Part shown: positions 1 through 10,467 of the stretch, one piece after another | How positions within the stretch are numbered: the first letter of the stretch is position 1 | Layout of the letters: every line of letters starts with the position of its first letter | NCBI RefSeq assembly: GCF_024448985.1 | Contig: NZ_JAMOII010000002.1 | Location: 62,001-126,000, forward strand | From: Stutzerimonas stutzeri | GTDB taxonomy: Bacteria; Pseudomonadota; Gammaproteobacteria; Pseudomonadales; Pseudomonadaceae | Direction of reading: 5' to 3' | DNA length: 64,000 bases | Program-made: the position numbers and the translations under genes | Notes under the pieces: model-generated | What the model was told of the DNA's origin: nothing | What the model saw: only the letters and a program-made list of their open reading frames with translations | Databases searched by the model: none

Positions 1-105
1 GGCTTCGCCGGCATTCTCGCAGGTGACTACGATCACCTTCCGGAGCAGGCGTTCTACATGGTTGGCGGCATCGACGAAGCCATCGAGAAAGCTAAGAAAC
101 TGTAA
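1..105 (+). CDS. atpD: ATP synthase F1 beta subunit, C-terminal end (partial)
   Basis: The window opens inside a reading frame that encodes 34 residues and stops at 103-105. The encoded tail ([20 protein letters not shown] and on to a lysine-rich end, KAKKL) is the conserved C-terminus of the F1 beta subunit, the catalytic subunit of ATP synthase at the inner membrane. The next gene on the same strand is atpC, the normal atpD-atpC order. Only the last few percent of the gene is present, so nothing can be said about the catalytic site. Confidence 0.93.
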   Translation, partial: GFAGILAGDYDHLPEQAFYMVGGIDEAIEKAKKL

Positions 106-185
106 CTGGCGCGCCCGCTTGCGGGCGCCAATAAGCTCGACCGGCGGCACCAGTCGTGGGTCGAGCTGATTACCGAGGCATAAGT

Positions 186-614
186 ATGGCTATGACAGTC
201 CACTGTGACATCGTCAGTGCGGAAGAAGAGCTGTTCTCGGGGCTGGTGGAGATGGTCGTCGCTCACGGTCACCTGGGTGATCTGGGCATTCTGCCGGGCC
301 ACGCTCCTTTGCTTACTGATCTCAAGCCCGGTCCGGTGCGTGTGATCAAGCAAGGTGGTGAGGAGGAGATCTTCTATATCTCCGGCGGCTTCATTGAAAT
401 CCAGCCGAACATGGTGAAGGTGCTTGCCGATACCGCTACGCGCGCCAAGGATCTGGACGCAGCGGCGGCGCAAGCTGCCGTGACGGCCGCTGAGAAAGCG
501 CTGCATGAGAAAGGCGCAGAGTTCGACTACGGGTCTGCTGCTGCTCGTCTGGCCGAGGCAGCCGCTCAGCTGCGGACGATCGAGGCGATGCGCAAGAAGT
601 ACGGTCGCGGTTGA
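186..614 (+). CDS. atpC: ATP synthase F1 epsilon subunit
   Basis: Encodes 142 residues, the usual length for epsilon. The N-terminal beta-sandwich ([37 protein letters not shown]) and the C-terminal helical hairpin rich in Ala, Glu and Lys are typical. Epsilon joins the central stalk of F1 and can inhibit ATP hydrolysis. The frame is open further upstream, but ATG at 186 gives the family N-terminus [10 protein letters not shown], so it was chosen. It follows atpD by 80 bases and is followed by a strong terminator, so it is the last gene of the atp operon. Confidence 0.96.
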   Translation: MAMTVHCDIVSAEEELFSGLVEMVVAHGHLGDLGILPGHAPLLTDLKPGPVRVIKQGGEEEIFYISGGFIEIQPNMVKVLADTATRAKDLDAAAAQAAVTAAEKALHEKGAEFDYGSAAARLAEAAAQLRTIEAMRKKYGRG

Positions 615-641
615 TTCGCTAACGCTTCATCGCGCACGAGT

Positions 642-670
642 AAAAGGGTAGCCTTGGCTACCCTTTTTCT
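642..670 (+). terminator. Rho-independent terminator of the atp operon
   Basis: A 12-base stem (AAAAGGGTAGCC, 642-653) with a two-base loop pairs perfectly with 656-667 and runs into a T-rich tract. It lies 28 bases after the atpC stop and separates the atp operon from glmU. Confidence 0.9.
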
Positions 671-728
671 TTTCCGTTTCGCAAACTTCTCGCGTGGGCC
701 CACGGGTCACGATTGTTCAGGATCTGCC

Positions 729-2093
729 ATGTCTCTCGATATCGTCATTCTCGCTGCTGGTCAGGGCACGCGTATGCGGTCCGCTCTACCCAAGGTACTT
801 CACCCGGTTGCCGGTCAGTCCATGCTGGGGCATGTGATCGAGACCGCCCGTGGGCTCGAGCCTAAAGCCATCCACGTGGTGATTGGTCACGGCGCCGAGC
901 AGGTGCGTGAGCGCCTGGCCGCAGACGATCTGAACTTCGTGGCCCAGGCCGAGCAGTTGGGAACAGGACATGCGGTGGCCCAGGCACTTCCTGCGCTTAC
1001 GGCCGAGCGGGTGCTGATCCTTTATGGTGACGTGCCGCTGATCGAAGCGGCGACGCTCGAGCGACTCCTGCACAAGGTCAGTCCGCAGCAGCTTGCGTTG
1101 CTTACGGTGAATCTGGCTGACCCAACTGGTTACGGCCGAATTGTGCGCGACAGCCAGGGGGTGGTCCGGGCAATCGTCGAACACAAGGACGCTACCCCCG
1201 AACAGAAGCTGATTGCAGAAGGCAACACCGGCATTCTGGCAGTGCCTGGCGAGCGACTGGGTGACTGGCTGGGACGGCTCTCCAACAGCAATGCACAAGG
1301 CGAATACTATCTGACCGATGTGATCGCCATGGCCGTCGCCGATGGGCTGACGGTCGCTACCGAGCAGCCGGAAGATGCGATGGAAGTACAGGGCGCCAAC
1401 GATCGCATTCAATTGGCCGAGCTCGAGCGGCACTATCAGCAGCGTGCGGCGCGTCGTCTGATGGCGCAAGGGGTCACGCTGCGCGATCCGGCACGCTTCG
1501 ATCTGCGTGGCGAAGTGAGTGTCGGCCGCGATGTCTTGATCGACGTGAATGTAATCCTCGAAGGCCGAGTGGTGATTGAGGATGGTGTGGAAATCGGCCC
1601 CAATTGCCTGATCCGCGACAGCACGCTGCGCCGCGGCGCGGTGGTCAAGGCCAACAGCCATCTGGAAGGCGCCGAACTGGGCGAGGGCGCCGACTGCGGG
1701 CCATTCGCGCGCCTGCGTCCCGGTGCGGTGCTGGGAGCCAAGGCGCACGTCGGCAACTTCGTCGAGGTGAAGAATTCGCGCATGGGCGAGGGCGCCAAGG
1801 CCGGCCACCTGGCCTATCTCGGTGACGCCGAAATCGGCGCGCGGACCAACATTGGCGCCGGCACCATCACCTGCAACTATGACGGTGCCAACAAGTTCCG
1901 CACGGTGATGGGCGAGGACGTGTTCATCGGATCCAACAGCTCGCTGGTGGCCCCGGTCAATCTCGGTGATGGTGCTACCACTGGCGCCGGTTCGGTGATC
2001 ACGGCCGATGTGCCGGCCGGCACCCTGGCACTCGGGCGCGCTCGGCAGGCGTTAATCAAGGGCTGGCAGCGCCCGCAAAAAACGCGCAAATAA
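729..2093 (+). CDS. glmU: Bifunctional GlcNAc-1-phosphate uridyltransferase / glucosamine-1-phosphate acetyltransferase
   Basis: A 454-residue cytoplasmic enzyme making UDP-GlcNAc for peptidoglycan and LPS. The N-terminal half is a nucleotidyltransferase with the signature [19 protein letters not shown]. The C-terminal half is a left-handed beta-helix of hexapeptide repeats ending in the acetyltransferase site ([20 protein letters not shown]). The frame is open from 654, but ATG at 729 gives the family start [11 protein letters not shown]. It sits after atpC and before glmR/glmS, the usual Pseudomonas neighbourhood, here with a chemoreceptor gene inserted between glmU and glmR. Confidence 0.96.
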   Translation: MSLDIVILAAGQGTRMRSALPKVLHPVAGQSMLGHVIETARGLEPKAIHVVIGHGAEQVRERLAADDLNFVAQAEQLGTGHAVAQALPALTAERVLILYGDVPLIEAATLERLLHKVSPQQLALLTVNLADPTGYGRIVRDSQGVVRAIVEHKDATPEQKLIAEGNTGILAVPGERLGDWLGRLSNSNAQGEYYLTDVIAMAVADGLTVATEQPEDAMEVQGANDRIQLAELERHYQQRAARRLMAQGVTLRDPARFDLRGEVSVGRDVLIDVNVILEGRVVIEDGVEIGPNCLIRDSTLRRGAVVKANSHLEGAELGEGADCGPFARLRPGAVLGAKAHVGNFVEVKNSRMGEGAKAGHLAYLGDAEIGARTNIGAGTITCNYDGANKFRTVMGEDVFIGSNSSLVAPVNLGDGATTGAGSVITADVPAGTLALGRARQALIKGWQRPQKTRK

Positions 2094-2204
2094 ACACCTG
2101 ATGAGACGCAGCCAGGGCTCGGTGCGTTTCGTTGTTCTTACAGGCGGTACTCAACGGATGGGATATCTGGTCGATCCTTAAGGGCATAACGTCACGAGGA
2201 AGCG

Positions 2205-4355
2205 ATGATGCCCTCCCTTATCCGCCTGTCCATCCAGTGGAAGCTCACCCTGCTGGCTGGTCTTTGTCTTTTGCTTATAGTCGGCTTGTTGGTCGGTGCT
2301 TCGCTCTATCAATCGCGTCAGGCCGCAGTTCTGGTCAGCGCATCGAGCGGTGCCATGCTGGAAGAGTCCGCGCACAACAATCTGCAGGCGCGTGGCCTGG
2401 CGCAGGCCCTGCGCATTGAGCGACAGTTCAACGATGCCTATCAGTACGGCCACGGTATCGTCCGTCAGGTGCTGTCCCTGCGCGAGCAGGCCATCGAGCG
2501 GATGGCCAACGCCTTCGAGCTTCGTGAGGATTTGCACCATCAGATCAAGACGGCGCTAGAGGCCAATCCCGACCTGATCGGCCTTTACGTGGTGTTCGAG
2601 ACCGACGCGCTGGATGACAGGGATGGCATGTTCATAGACAACGCCGAAATGGGCGGCAACGACAGCGGGCGCTTTTCGCTGTACTGGTCGCAGCGCAAGC
2701 CTGGCCAACTCAGTGCTGAGACCATGAGCGAAGAGGAGCTCGCCGATACCTCACCCAGCATCACGGGCGCACCTTATAACGCCTGGTACAGTTGCCCGCG
2801 CGACAACGCCAGGGTCTGTGTACTCGAGCCGTATTTCGACGAGGTGGAAGGTAAGCCGCTGCTGATGACCAGCGTCGCCTTCCCCCTGATAGAAGGCGGC
2901 AAGGTCATCGGCGTCGTCGGCGTCGACATTAGCCTGGCTTCGCTGCAGCAGCTCAGTCAGGAGGCGCAACAGGTTCTTTATCAGGGCGAAGGCCACCTGA
3001 GCGTGATCAGCCCTGCGGGATTCCTGGCTGGTCATAGTCGCGACGCCGGGCTGCTCGGCAAACCGTTGAGCGCCGCGTTCGGTGCCGAGAGCGAGGCGAT
3101 CGGACGCGTGGTCGATGCCGGTAAGCCGGCCTTGCTCGGCGATGGCGATATGTTGCGGGTGTTGCAACCCGTACAGCCAGTGCCGGAACTCGAATCCTGG
3201 GCGATTCTGCTGGAAGTGCCACGTCAGGTGCTGCTCGCTCCGGCAGCGCGTCTGGAGCAGACGCTGCAGGCTCAGAACCGGGAGAACAGCATGATCGCCC
3301 TAGCCATCGGCCTTGTCGCGGTGTTACTGGGCCTGGCACTGATGTGGCTAACCGCGCGGGGAGTGACCCGTCCTATCGAAGGGGTCGCCGCGATGCTCAA
3401 AGACATCGCCAGCGGTGAAGGTGATCTCACCCGGCGGCTGGGCTACACCCGCCAGGATGAATTAGGCGAGCTGGCCGGCTGGTTCAATCGCTTCCTCGAC
3501 AAATTGCAGCCGACGATCGCCGATGTACAGCGCTCGGTTCAGGATGCGCGCAGCAGCGCCGACCAGTCTGCTGCGATCGCCACGCAGACCAGCGCTGGCA
3601 TGCAGCAACAGTTCCGCGAAGTCGAACAGGTGGCGACCGCATCGCATGAAATGAGCGCCACGGCGCAGGATGTCGCGCGCAACGCTGCGCAGGCAGCGGA
3701 GGCCGCACGGGCAGCCGATCAGGCAACCCACGAAGGGCTGAGTGTCATTGATCACACTACGCGCAGCATCGACAGCCTCGCCGATGAATTGAACCGTGCC
3801 ATGGGGCAGGTCGAAACGCTGGCTGCCAGCAGCGAACAGATCGGCTCGGTGCTCGAAGTGATTCGCGCGATCGCCGAGCAGACCAACTTGCTGGCGCTTA
3901 ATGCCGCCATCGAGGCGGCACGGGCAGGCGAGGCCGGGCGTGGTTTCGCCGTAGTGGCCGATGAAGTTCGCAACCTCGCTCGACGCACCCAGGAATCCAT
4001 CGAAGAAATCCGTCTGGTCATCGAACGTCTGCAGAGCGGAACCCGCGACGTGGTCACGGCGATGCAGGGCAGCCATGCTCAGGCGCAGGGCAGTGTCGAT
4101 CAGGTAGGCAATGCGGTCGCTGCGCTGCGCAAGATCGGCGACGCGGTGGCGGTGATTTCCGACATGAACCTGCAGATCGCCAGCGCAGCCGAGCAGCAAA
4201 GTGCGGTAGCCGAAGAAATCAACCGCAACGTGGCCGGTATTCGCGACGTTACCGAATCGCTGTCTGGCCAGGCGGACGAATCGGCCCGCGTCAGCCAGGC
4301 GCTGAATCAGCTGGCCAACCATCAGCAAAATCTGATGAGCTATTTCCGGGTTTAA
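2205..4355 (+). CDS. Methyl-accepting chemotaxis protein with large periplasmic Cache-type sensor
   Basis: 716 residues. A first membrane segment (about residues 13-33) is followed by a periplasmic sensor of about 330 residues, a second membrane segment (about 365-385), a HAMP domain, and a cytoplasmic signalling domain. The hairpin tip is fully conserved ([20 protein letters not shown], then [20 protein letters not shown]). The sensor contains the [20 protein letters not shown] stretch typical of dCache domains. No C-terminal methylation-enzyme docking pentapeptide is seen; the protein ends in YFRV. A GAGGAAG ribosome binding site precedes the tandem ATGATG start. The ligand is unknown. It interrupts the glmU-glmR-glmS block. 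Confidence 0.93.
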   Translation: MMPSLIRLSIQWKLTLLAGLCLLLIVGLLVGASLYQSRQAAVLVSASSGAMLEESAHNNLQARGLAQALRIERQFNDAYQYGHGIVRQVLSLREQAIERMANAFELREDLHHQIKTALEANPDLIGLYVVFETDALDDRDGMFIDNAEMGGNDSGRFSLYWSQRKPGQLSAETMSEEELADTSPSITGAPYNAWYSCPRDNARVCVLEPYFDEVEGKPLLMTSVAFPLIEGGKVIGVVGVDISLASLQQLSQEAQQVLYQGEGHLSVISPAGFLAGHSRDAGLLGKPLSAAFGAESEAIGRVVDAGKPALLGDGDMLRVLQPVQPVPELESWAILLEVPRQVLLAPAARLEQTLQAQNRENSMIALAIGLVAVLLGLALMWLTARGVTRPIEGVAAMLKDIASGEGDLTRRLGYTRQDELGELAGWFNRFLDKLQPTIADVQRSVQDARSSADQSAAIATQTSAGMQQQFREVEQVATASHEMSATAQDVARNAAQAAEAARAADQATHEGLSVIDHTTRSIDSLADELNRAMGQVETLAASSEQIGSVLEVIRAIAEQTNLLALNAAIEAARAGEAGRGFAVVADEVRNLARRTQESIEEIRLVIERLQSGTRDVVTAMQGSHAQAQGSVDQVGNAVAALRKIGDAVAVISDMNLQIASAAEQQSAVAEEINRNVAGIRDVTESLSGQADESARVSQALNQLANHQQNLMSYFRV

Positions 4356-4391
4356 TGCCTGGGAGTTGACGGCGTTGCTAGTTTAGGTTTT

Positions 4392-4416
4392 GATTCGCGC
4401 GTTTTTCTTTCGAATC
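4392..4416. promoter_or_regulatory. Possible operator upstream of glmR
   Basis: GATTCG (4392-4397) and CGAATC (4411-4416) form an inverted repeat across a T-rich spacer, ending 11 bases before the glmR start. DeoR-family regulators often bind such TTCG/CGAA repeats and repress themselves. The match is short, so this is only a suggestion. Confidence 0.3.
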
Positions 4417-4427
4417 GAAACTTAAGT

Positions 4428-5210
4428 ATGTCGAAGCGCAACACCCCTCAACGACGCCACGCCATCCTCGCCTTGCTCAACGAGCAGGGCGAGGTGAGCG
4501 TCGATGAGCTGTCCAGACGTTTCGAGACCTCCGAAGTGACTATCCGCAAGGACCTTGCCGCACTGGAAAAGAACGGCCTGTTATTGCGCCGTTACGGTGG
4601 CGCTGTGCCCTTGCCGCAGGAACTCATCGGCGACAGTGCACAGCCGATTTCCCCTTGGAAGCAGGCCATCGCCCGAGCCGCCGTCGGCTGCATTCGCGAG
4701 CACGCGCGCATCATCATTGATAGCGGCACCACGACCGCCGCGATGATTCCGGAACTGGGCCGCAAGCACGGCCTGCTGGTGATGACCAATTCTCTGAGCG
4801 TGGTCAATGCCCTGCGCGAGCTAGAGCACGAACCGACCCTGCTGATGACGGGCGGCACCTGGGACCCGCATTCTGAATCCTTCCAGGGGCAGGTGGCGGA
4901 ACAGGTGCTGCGCTCCTACGATTTCGATCAGCTGTTCATTGGTGCCGATGGTATCGACCTGCAGCGCGGCACCACCACATTCAACGAATTACTCGGCCTG
5001 TCGCGTGTCATGGCTGAAGTGGCGCGAGAAGTCATAGTGCTTGCCGAATCCGACAAGATCGGCCGTCGCATTCCCAATCTGGAGTTGCCCTGGGGCGACA
5101 TCCACACCCTCATAACGGACGACCGCCTCACCGCCGAGGCGCGTTCAAGCATCCAGGCTCGCGGCATCAAGCTGATCTGCGCAGCCATCGGAACCCATCA
5201 GGAGACCTGA
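4428..5210 (+). CDS. glmR: DeoR-family transcriptional regulator, GlmR-like
   Basis: 260 residues. The N-terminal winged helix-turn-helix (about residues 18-58; [20 protein letters not shown]) is typical of DeoR/GlpR regulators. The C-terminal sugar-phosphate sensor has the [10 protein letters not shown] and [10 protein letters not shown] motifs. It stops two bases before the glmS start, so the two are co-transcribed and it probably senses an amino-sugar phosphate. In P. aeruginosa a DeoR-type gene named glmR holds the same position next to glmS (recalled, not searched). Regulation of glmS is inferred from context. Confidence 0.85.
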   Translation: MSKRNTPQRRHAILALLNEQGEVSVDELSRRFETSEVTIRKDLAALEKNGLLLRRYGGAVPLPQELIGDSAQPISPWKQAIARAAVGCIREHARIIIDSGTTTAAMIPELGRKHGLLVMTNSLSVVNALRELEHEPTLLMTGGTWDPHSESFQGQVAEQVLRSYDFDQLFIGADGIDLQRGTTTFNELLGLSRVMAEVAREVIVLAESDKIGRRIPNLELPWGDIHTLITDDRLTAEARSSIQARGIKLICAAIGTHQET

Positions 5211-5212
5211 CC

Positions 5213-7063
5213 ATGTGTGGCATCGTTGGCGCCGTCGCTGAACGCAACATCACCGCAATTTTGCTCGAAGGCCTCAAGCGTCTCGAGTACCGAGGCTATG
5301 ACAGCGCCGGTGTGGCCGTGCTGGATGCAAGCGGCCAACTGCATCGCTTGCGCCGCTCCGGCAAGGTCGCCGAGCTGGAACAGGCGCAACAGCTGGAACA
5401 GCTTACCGGTCGCCTGGGCATCGCCCACACGCGCTGGGCCACTCATGGCGCGCCTTGCGAGCGCAACGCGCATCCGCACTTTTCCGGCGAAGACCTGGCG
5501 GTGGTGCACAACGGCATCATCGAAAACCACGAAGCCCTGCGCCAGCAACTGAAAGCACTGGGTTACGCCTTCGTTTCCGACACCGATACCGAAGTCATCG
5601 TGCATCTGCTGCGGCATAAGCTCGACGAATACGGCGATCTGACCGTGGCCCTAAAGTCGGCCGTTAAGCAGCTCCATGGCGCCTATGGCCTGGCCGTGGT
5701 CAGCGCCAACCAGCCTGATCGCCTGCTGGCGGCCCGCAGTGGTAGTCCCCTGGTGATCGGGCTGGGTATGGGAGAAAACTTTCTTGCCTCGGATCAGCTA
5801 GCTCTGCGTCAAGTAACCGACCGGTTCATGTACCTGGAAGAAGGCGATATCGCTGAGATTCGCCGCGACAGCGTCAAGATATGGGATGTGAACGGTCAGC
5901 CGGTCGAGCGCGAGAGCGTGCAGTACCACGAGGGCGCGGAAGCCGCAGACAAAGGCGAGTACCGCCACTTCATGCTCAAGGAAATTCACGAGCAGCCCAA
6001 AGTCGTGCAGCGAACCCTGGAAGGCCGCCTGGGTGATCAGCAAGTGCTGGTGCAGGCATTCGGCCCGCAGGCAGCCGAGTTGTTCGCCAAGGTGCGCAAC
6101 GTGCAGATCGTCGCGTGCGGTACCAGCTACCACGCCGGCATGGTTGCGCGTTACTGGCTAGAGGAGTTGGCGGGTATTCCCTGTCAGGTCGAGGTCGCCA
6201 GCGAGTTTCGTTACCGCAAGGTGGTGGTGCAGCCCGATACGCTGTTCGTCACCATCTCCCAATCCGGCGAAACCGCCGATTCGCTCGCGGCGCTGCGAAA
6301 CGCCAAGGCGCGCACGGATGAGGAGGGCCGCTATCTGGCCAGCCTGGCGATCTGCAACGTCGGTATCAGTTCGCTGGTACGCGAGTCAGACCTTACCCTG
6401 CTGACCCAGGCCGGCCCGGAGATTGGCGTGGCCTCGACCAAGGCCTTCACTACCCAGCTGGTCGGTCTGTTACTGCTGACCCTTTCGTTGGGTCAGGTTC
6501 GAGGCACGCTTGCACCAGCGCTGGAAGCCGAGCTGGTTGATGAACTGCGTCGTCTGCCGACCCGTCTGGGCGAAGCGCTGGCGATGGACACTACGGTCGA
6601 GAAGATCTCCGAGCACTTCGCAGAAAAGCACCACACGCTGTTTCTCGGCCGTGGCGCGCAGTATCCGGTGGCGATGGAGGGGGCACTCAAGCTCAAGGAA
6701 ATTTCCTACATTCATGCCGAGGCTTATCCGGCGGGGGAACTCAAGCATGGTCCTCTGGCGCTGGTCGACGCCGACATGCCAGTCGTCACCGTAGCGCCAA
6801 ACAATGAGTTGCTGGAAAAGCTCAAATCCAATCTGCAGGAAGTACGCGCTCGCGGTGGCGAATTGATCGTCTTCGCCGACCGCGAAGCGGGCATCGAGAA
6901 CGGCGAGGGCACGTTCATTGTTAGCATGCCGCATATCCATGACGTGCTGGCGCCGATCCTCTATACGCTGCCGTTGCAGCTGCTGTCCTACTACGTCGCT
7001 GTGCTGCGTGGCACCGATGTCGACCAGCCACGTAACTTGGCGAAGAGCGTGACGGTGGAATAA
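5213..7063 (+). CDS. glmS: Glutamine-fructose-6-phosphate aminotransferase (isomerizing)
   Basis: 616 residues, normal for the family. The mature N-terminus CGIVGA supplies the catalytic Cys of the glutaminase domain. Two SIS domains follow ([10 protein letters not shown] near residue 302; [11 protein letters not shown] near 346), and the C-terminus [11 protein letters not shown] is the family ending. It makes glucosamine-6-phosphate from fructose-6-phosphate and glutamine, the first step of UDP-GlcNAc synthesis, completing the pathway with glmU upstream. It is coupled to glmR by a two-base gap. There is no room for, and no sign of, a glmS ribozyme. Confidence 0.97.
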   Translation: MCGIVGAVAERNITAILLEGLKRLEYRGYDSAGVAVLDASGQLHRLRRSGKVAELEQAQQLEQLTGRLGIAHTRWATHGAPCERNAHPHFSGEDLAVVHNGIIENHEALRQQLKALGYAFVSDTDTEVIVHLLRHKLDEYGDLTVALKSAVKQLHGAYGLAVVSANQPDRLLAARSGSPLVIGLGMGENFLASDQLALRQVTDRFMYLEEGDIAEIRRDSVKIWDVNGQPVERESVQYHEGAEAADKGEYRHFMLKEIHEQPKVVQRTLEGRLGDQQVLVQAFGPQAAELFAKVRNVQIVACGTSYHAGMVARYWLEELAGIPCQVEVASEFRYRKVVVQPDTLFVTISQSGETADSLAALRNAKARTDEEGRYLASLAICNVGISSLVRESDLTLLTQAGPEIGVASTKAFTTQLVGLLLLTLSLGQVRGTLAPALEAELVDELRRLPTRLGEALAMDTTVEKISEHFAEKHHTLFLGRGAQYPVAMEGALKLKEISYIHAEAYPAGELKHGPLALVDADMPVVTVAPNNELLEKLKSNLQEVRARGGELIVFADREAGIENGEGTFIVSMPHIHDVLAPILYTLPLQLLSYYVAVLRGTDVDQPRNLAKSVTVE

Positions 7064-7169
7064 CAGCGGCCCTGTTAACCAGCCACCATCACACAACGAT
7101 TGGTACTGGTTAGCCAATGCGCGGGCTTGTATAAACGGCGCATTCCGGAAGACGACTAAGGGGACTGTT

Positions 7170-7577
7170 GTGGAAGAGGTGATCGAGCAACTGCGTGAGC
7201 TCAACGAGCCGGTACCGGTTCCGTTGGAACTGCCGGACGATGAGCGTCTGGTTGAGGTCGAAGAAGAGTTGCTGATCAATTTGCCGTTCGGCCTGCGCGA
7301 GTTTCTGCTCACGGTCAGCGATGTCGTCCATGGCCGGCTCGAGCCGGTCACGGCAGTCGATCCGCAGGCGCACACCTATCTGCCGGAAGTCGCGGCTCTG
7401 GCATGGGATGCCGGCGTGGAGCGCGACCTGCTGCCGCTCTGCCAGGACGGTAACGACTTCTATGTCGTCGATCTGGAAGGCGAGGTCACGCTGTTTGACG
7501 GTGATGAACACGAAATGACCGACGAAACCTGGGAGTCGGTCTGGCATTGGGCGCGGGACGTCTGGCTGGAGAGCTGA
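7170..7577 (+). CDS. SMI1/KNR4-like small acidic protein
   Basis: 135 residues, strongly acidic, no signal peptide or membrane segment. GTG at 7170 is preceded by an AAGGGGAC ribosome binding site. The middle resembles SMI1/KNR4 (SUKH) domains: an early E-x-x-L-x-x-x-LP-x-x-L-R-E-F-L stretch, a central LCQDGNDFYVVDLEGEV core and a late Trp-rich helix (WESVWHWARDVW). In stand-alone form such proteins are often housekeeping regulators or toxin-immunity proteins; no toxin gene lies next to it. It stands alone after glmS. The family assignment is from sequence pattern only. Confidence 0.7.
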   Translation: MEEVIEQLRELNEPVPVPLELPDDERLVEVEEELLINLPFGLREFLLTVSDVVHGRLEPVTAVDPQAHTYLPEVAALAWDAGVERDLLPLCQDGNDFYVVDLEGEVTLFDGDEHEMTDETWESVWHWARDVWLES

Positions 7578-7906
7578 GGCGCTTCAGCGACGCAGTTGAT
7601 CGGCGCATCAGCTTGCCGGGCGAGTGTTCGATGCCCACATTGGCCGGCTACTGGATCGATGCGATAGATCAGGACGTACAACTGCAGAGGCTGACTGAGC
7701 GGCGTGGCTCGAAACGTCGCCAGGCCAGCGCGCCGAAGGGTAGAGCACAACAGGCAACCTTCATGGTCTTTGCCGGATTGAATCCGACCACTGTTGATGC
7801 TTCATTGGCTATGAGCGATGCCCGCAGGATGACGGCTGTGGTTGCACATCGCGGACATCGCCCAAGCAGTCGAGGCTCAGGTTAAACCTCGAAGTCGAAT
7901 GGCCCT
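7578..7906. other. Intergenic stretch without a recognised gene
   Basis: About 330 bases between the SMI1-like gene and the end of the amidase gene. Short frames exist on both strands, but none has a recognisable family, a good ribosome binding site or a conserved-looking sequence. No terminator with a clear T tract was seen. Confidence 0.5.
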
Positions 7907-9307
7907 CTAGAAGCCCTTCGGCCTGTGACCGTTCCAGGGGCAGGCCTCCTCCAGCGCAGCTGCAGCACGGAAAATCGCGCACTCCCCATGCATAGACCCA
8001 ACGATTTGCAACCCCACGGGCAGCCCATCCTTTGTCATACCAGCGGGTGCAGAGGCAGCTGGCTGCCCAGTCAAGTTGAACGGATACGTATAAAAGACCC
8101 AGGAAACAATATTCCGCCCAGCGACTTCCGGTGGCACATCCACTCCGATCTCTGGTGCTGGAACCGGAATGGTCGGCGTCAATAGCAGGTCGTATTTGCT
8201 GAAGAACTGCCGCATCTTTTCGCGGAAGTCATAGCGGGCGAATACCTTGGCGTAGTACTCATCAAGCGTCTGATCAAGGGCTCCGGCCAAGACGTCGGAA
8301 ACGGCGCTGTCGATCAGGTCAGGTTGATCGCGCAGGACGTTCTGCAGCCTGGTCCCGACGCCCGCATAGAATTCGGCCATCCAGAGTTCACCCGGATCGT
8401 CCATGACATTCTCGACCAGCTCCAGGGTGCATCCCATCTGCTCGTACGCACGGGCCGCACGCTCGGCTATCTCGACGACCTCCGGGAGCGGTTTCGCGTA
8501 GCCCAAGGTGGGCGACCAGGCGATACGCATTCCTTTGACCGGCTTGTCGCAAGCTGAGAGAAAGTCCGGTACTGCGCCGGCGACCGAGAACGGGTCACGC
8601 TGGTCATACCCGGCGATGGCCTGCAGCAGTAATGCGGAGTCCCGAACGGTACGTGTCAGGGGGCCCACATGGGCCAGAGTCGGTGTGGCGGATGCAGGAA
8701 AGACCGGGACCCGACCGAACTGAGCCTTCATCCCGAAGAGGTTGGTCATCGACGCCGGGATGCGCAGCGAACCGCCGCCATCAGTGCCGAGCGCCAGCGC
8801 ACTGACTCCAGCGGCCACACTTGCTGCGGCCCCGGCGCTGGAGCCGCCGGGCGTCTTGGTCAGATCCCAGGGGTTACGAGTGATGCCTGTTAACGGGGAG
8901 TCGCCGACCGCCTTGCAGCCGAACTCACTAGTCGTAGTTTTGCCGATGATGCAGCCACCGGCAGCCTTGATCCGCTCGGCGGCCGGGGCGTCTACCTGGG
9001 CAAGATTATCGGCAAGGGTACGGGAGCCGAAGGAGCAGGGCGCCCCGGCCACCGTGATGAGGTCTTTAACCGATACGGGAAGGCCATGCAGTAGCCCGAG
9101 TGGCGCGCCATCCATAACGGCTTGCTCTGCCTTTCTCGCGGCGGCCAGGGCAAGATCGGGTGTGCGGGTGGCGAACGCGTTGAGCCTGGGCTCGGTTTCT
9201 TCCATCCGCTCCAGTGCCCGCTGCACCACTTCGACGGGGGAAACCTCCTTGCGAGCAATGGCTGTGCGCATTTCCAACGCCGACATGAAATCAAGTTCTT
9301 GTTTCAT
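7907..9307 (-). CDS. Amidase-signature family hydrolase (GatA/AtzF type)
   Basis: 466 residues from the ATG at 9307, which has a GAAGGA ribosome binding site; a longer upstream frame has none. It carries the Ser-cisSer-Lys triad: Lys in VSVKDLITVAG, the glycine/serine block TPGGSSAGAAASVA, and GTDGGGSLRIPAS with the nucleophile. Such enzymes hydrolyse C-N amide bonds in small molecules. It is the last gene of a six-gene operon with a TRAP importer, a cyclase-type hydrolase and a COG0523 GTPase, so it probably performs the last hydrolysis of an imported compound. A role as the tRNA-dependent GatA is unlikely because no gatB or gatC is near. Confidence 0.88.
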   Translation of the reverse strand: MKQELDFMSALEMRTAIARKEVSPVEVVQRALERMEETEPRLNAFATRTPDLALAAARKAEQAVMDGAPLGLLHGLPVSVKDLITVAGAPCSFGSRTLADNLAQVDAPAAERIKAAGGCIIGKTTTSEFGCKAVGDSPLTGITRNPWDLTKTPGGSSAGAAASVAAGVSALALGTDGGGSLRIPASMTNLFGMKAQFGRVPVFPASATPTLAHVGPLTRTVRDSALLLQAIAGYDQRDPFSVAGAVPDFLSACDKPVKGMRIAWSPTLGYAKPLPEVVEIAERAARAYEQMGCTLELVENVMDDPGELWMAEFYAGVGTRLQNVLRDQPDLIDSAVSDVLAGALDQTLDEYYAKVFARYDFREKMRQFFSKYDLLLTPTIPVPAPEIGVDVPPEVAGRNIVSWVFYTYPFNLTGQPAASAPAGMTKDGLPVGLQIVGSMHGECAIFRAAAALEEACPWNGHRPKGF

Positions 9308-9318
9308 AGGTGTCCTTC

Positions 9319-10416
9319 TCAGATGGCGCCCAGGGCGCGGTCCAGCGTCGCCCTTGCTTGCGCTTTGCACAGAGACAGGCGTTGCAGGATCACGTTGCGC
9401 TGAAGGTTCTTGCCGATCAGAACCAGACGCGAGTCCGGTACATCTCCAGGCCAGGATTCGGCGTAGGTCAGCGGGCTATAGACCTGCTGCACGCCCTGAA
9501 GAATGACGGGGCGTGAGTCATTGCCGAACTGAATAAGGCCCTTGATACGGAAGAGGTTATCGCCGTATTCCTCGGTGAACTCGGAAAGCGCCAGCATCAG
9601 CTCTGCGTAATCCAGCGGCGCCTCTTCGCGGAACGATACGGAAACGATATCTGCGTGCTGGCTGGCTTGGTCAGGGGTATGGCCATGATGCGCATGACTG
9701 CAGTCCTGCCCACACGCGGCATGATCATGCTCATGGTGTGCCGGTACGGTCTCGCCGATCCAGGTTGCGACGGCGCTTTCCTTGGTATTCGGGTCGAACA
9801 GGCTGAGATCCATGACCTTAGAGGCCGACAGTTCAGCGTAGGTTGTGGTCTCCACAGGACAGCTGGGGTTCAGGCGCCTTACAGCGGCCAGGGCTGCTTC
9901 GTAGGTTTCGTCATCCACCAGGTCGCGCTTGTTGAGAATGATCTTGTCGGCCATTGCGATTTGCTTGCGCGCCTCATCCGAGGCTTGCAGCTGTTGAACG
10001 ACATGCTTGAGATCGACCATGGTGACGATAGCGTCCAGGCGATAGCTCAGGTTGAGCTGCATGTCCGTGTAGAAAATCTGTGCCAGTGGCGTGGGGTCGG
10101 CGATTCCGGTGGTTTCGATCAGCAACTTGTCGAACTCGATCTTGGGCTCGAGGGCACCGACCTTGCGCATGAACAGCTCATAGATGGTTTTGACCAGGTC
10201 GTCCTTGCTTGCGCAACAGATGCAGCCGTTCTTGAGTTCCAGCATGTCTTCGGAAGCCGATGAAACCAGGTCGCCGTCGATGCCGATTTCGCCGAACTCA
10301 TTGACGATGACTGCGATGCGTCCCGCTTCGGGATCGGTGAGCACGCGGTTGAGGCAGGTGGTCTTGCCTGCTCCCAAGAAGCCGCTGAGCACGGTGATGG
10401 GGATTCGTTGGTCCAC
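9319..10416 (-). CDS. COG0523 (CobW/ZagA-type) GTP-dependent metallochaperone
   Basis: 365 residues. GTG start at 10416 behind a GGAGG site. The Walker A motif GFLGAGKTT is near residue 12, the metal-binding CxCC motif (GCICC) near residue 65, and NKRDLVD is the guanine-specificity motif. A His-rich linker (HHEHDHAACGQDCSHAHHGH) is followed by a CobW C-terminal domain. These GTPases insert or deliver metals such as zinc, cobalt, nickel or iron. It lies 51 bases after the cyclase-type hydrolase and 11 before the amidase, so it probably metallates the hydrolase of the same operon; that is inference. Confidence 0.92.
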   Translation of the reverse strand: MDQRIPITVLSGFLGAGKTTCLNRVLTDPEAGRIAVIVNEFGEIGIDGDLVSSASEDMLELKNGCICCASKDDLVKTIYELFMRKVGALEPKIEFDKLLIETTGIADPTPLAQIFYTDMQLNLSYRLDAIVTMVDLKHVVQQLQASDEARKQIAMADKIILNKRDLVDDETYEAALAAVRRLNPSCPVETTTYAELSASKVMDLSLFDPNTKESAVATWIGETVPAHHEHDHAACGQDCSHAHHGHTPDQASQHADIVSVSFREEAPLDYAELMLALSEFTEEYGDNLFRIKGLIQFGNDSRPVILQGVQQVYSPLTYAESWPGDVPDSRLVLIGKNLQRNVILQRLSLCKAQARATLDRALGAI

Positions 10417-10467
10417 AGGGGTTCCTCCGCAGGAGAAGGCTGCGGCGCGAGCCGCAGCCAGAGTCGA

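Noticed and set aside
786-1808. Long open frame antisense to glmU (340 codons)
   Set aside because: It lies wholly inside a certain gene in a GC-rich genome and its protein has no recognisable family, typical of a shadow frame.
5100-5213. glmS ribozyme or riboswitch upstream of glmS
   Set aside because: glmR ends two bases before glmS, and the glmS ribozyme belongs mainly to Gram-positive bacteria; no such structure fits.
7547-7885. 112-codon plus-strand frame after the SMI1-like gene
   Set aside because: Overlaps the end of the upstream gene, has no ribosome binding site and matches no family; left as intergenic.
7907-9307. Calling the amidase GatA of the tRNA amidotransferase
   Set aside because: No gatB or gatC next to it; it is the last gene of a catabolic-type operon.
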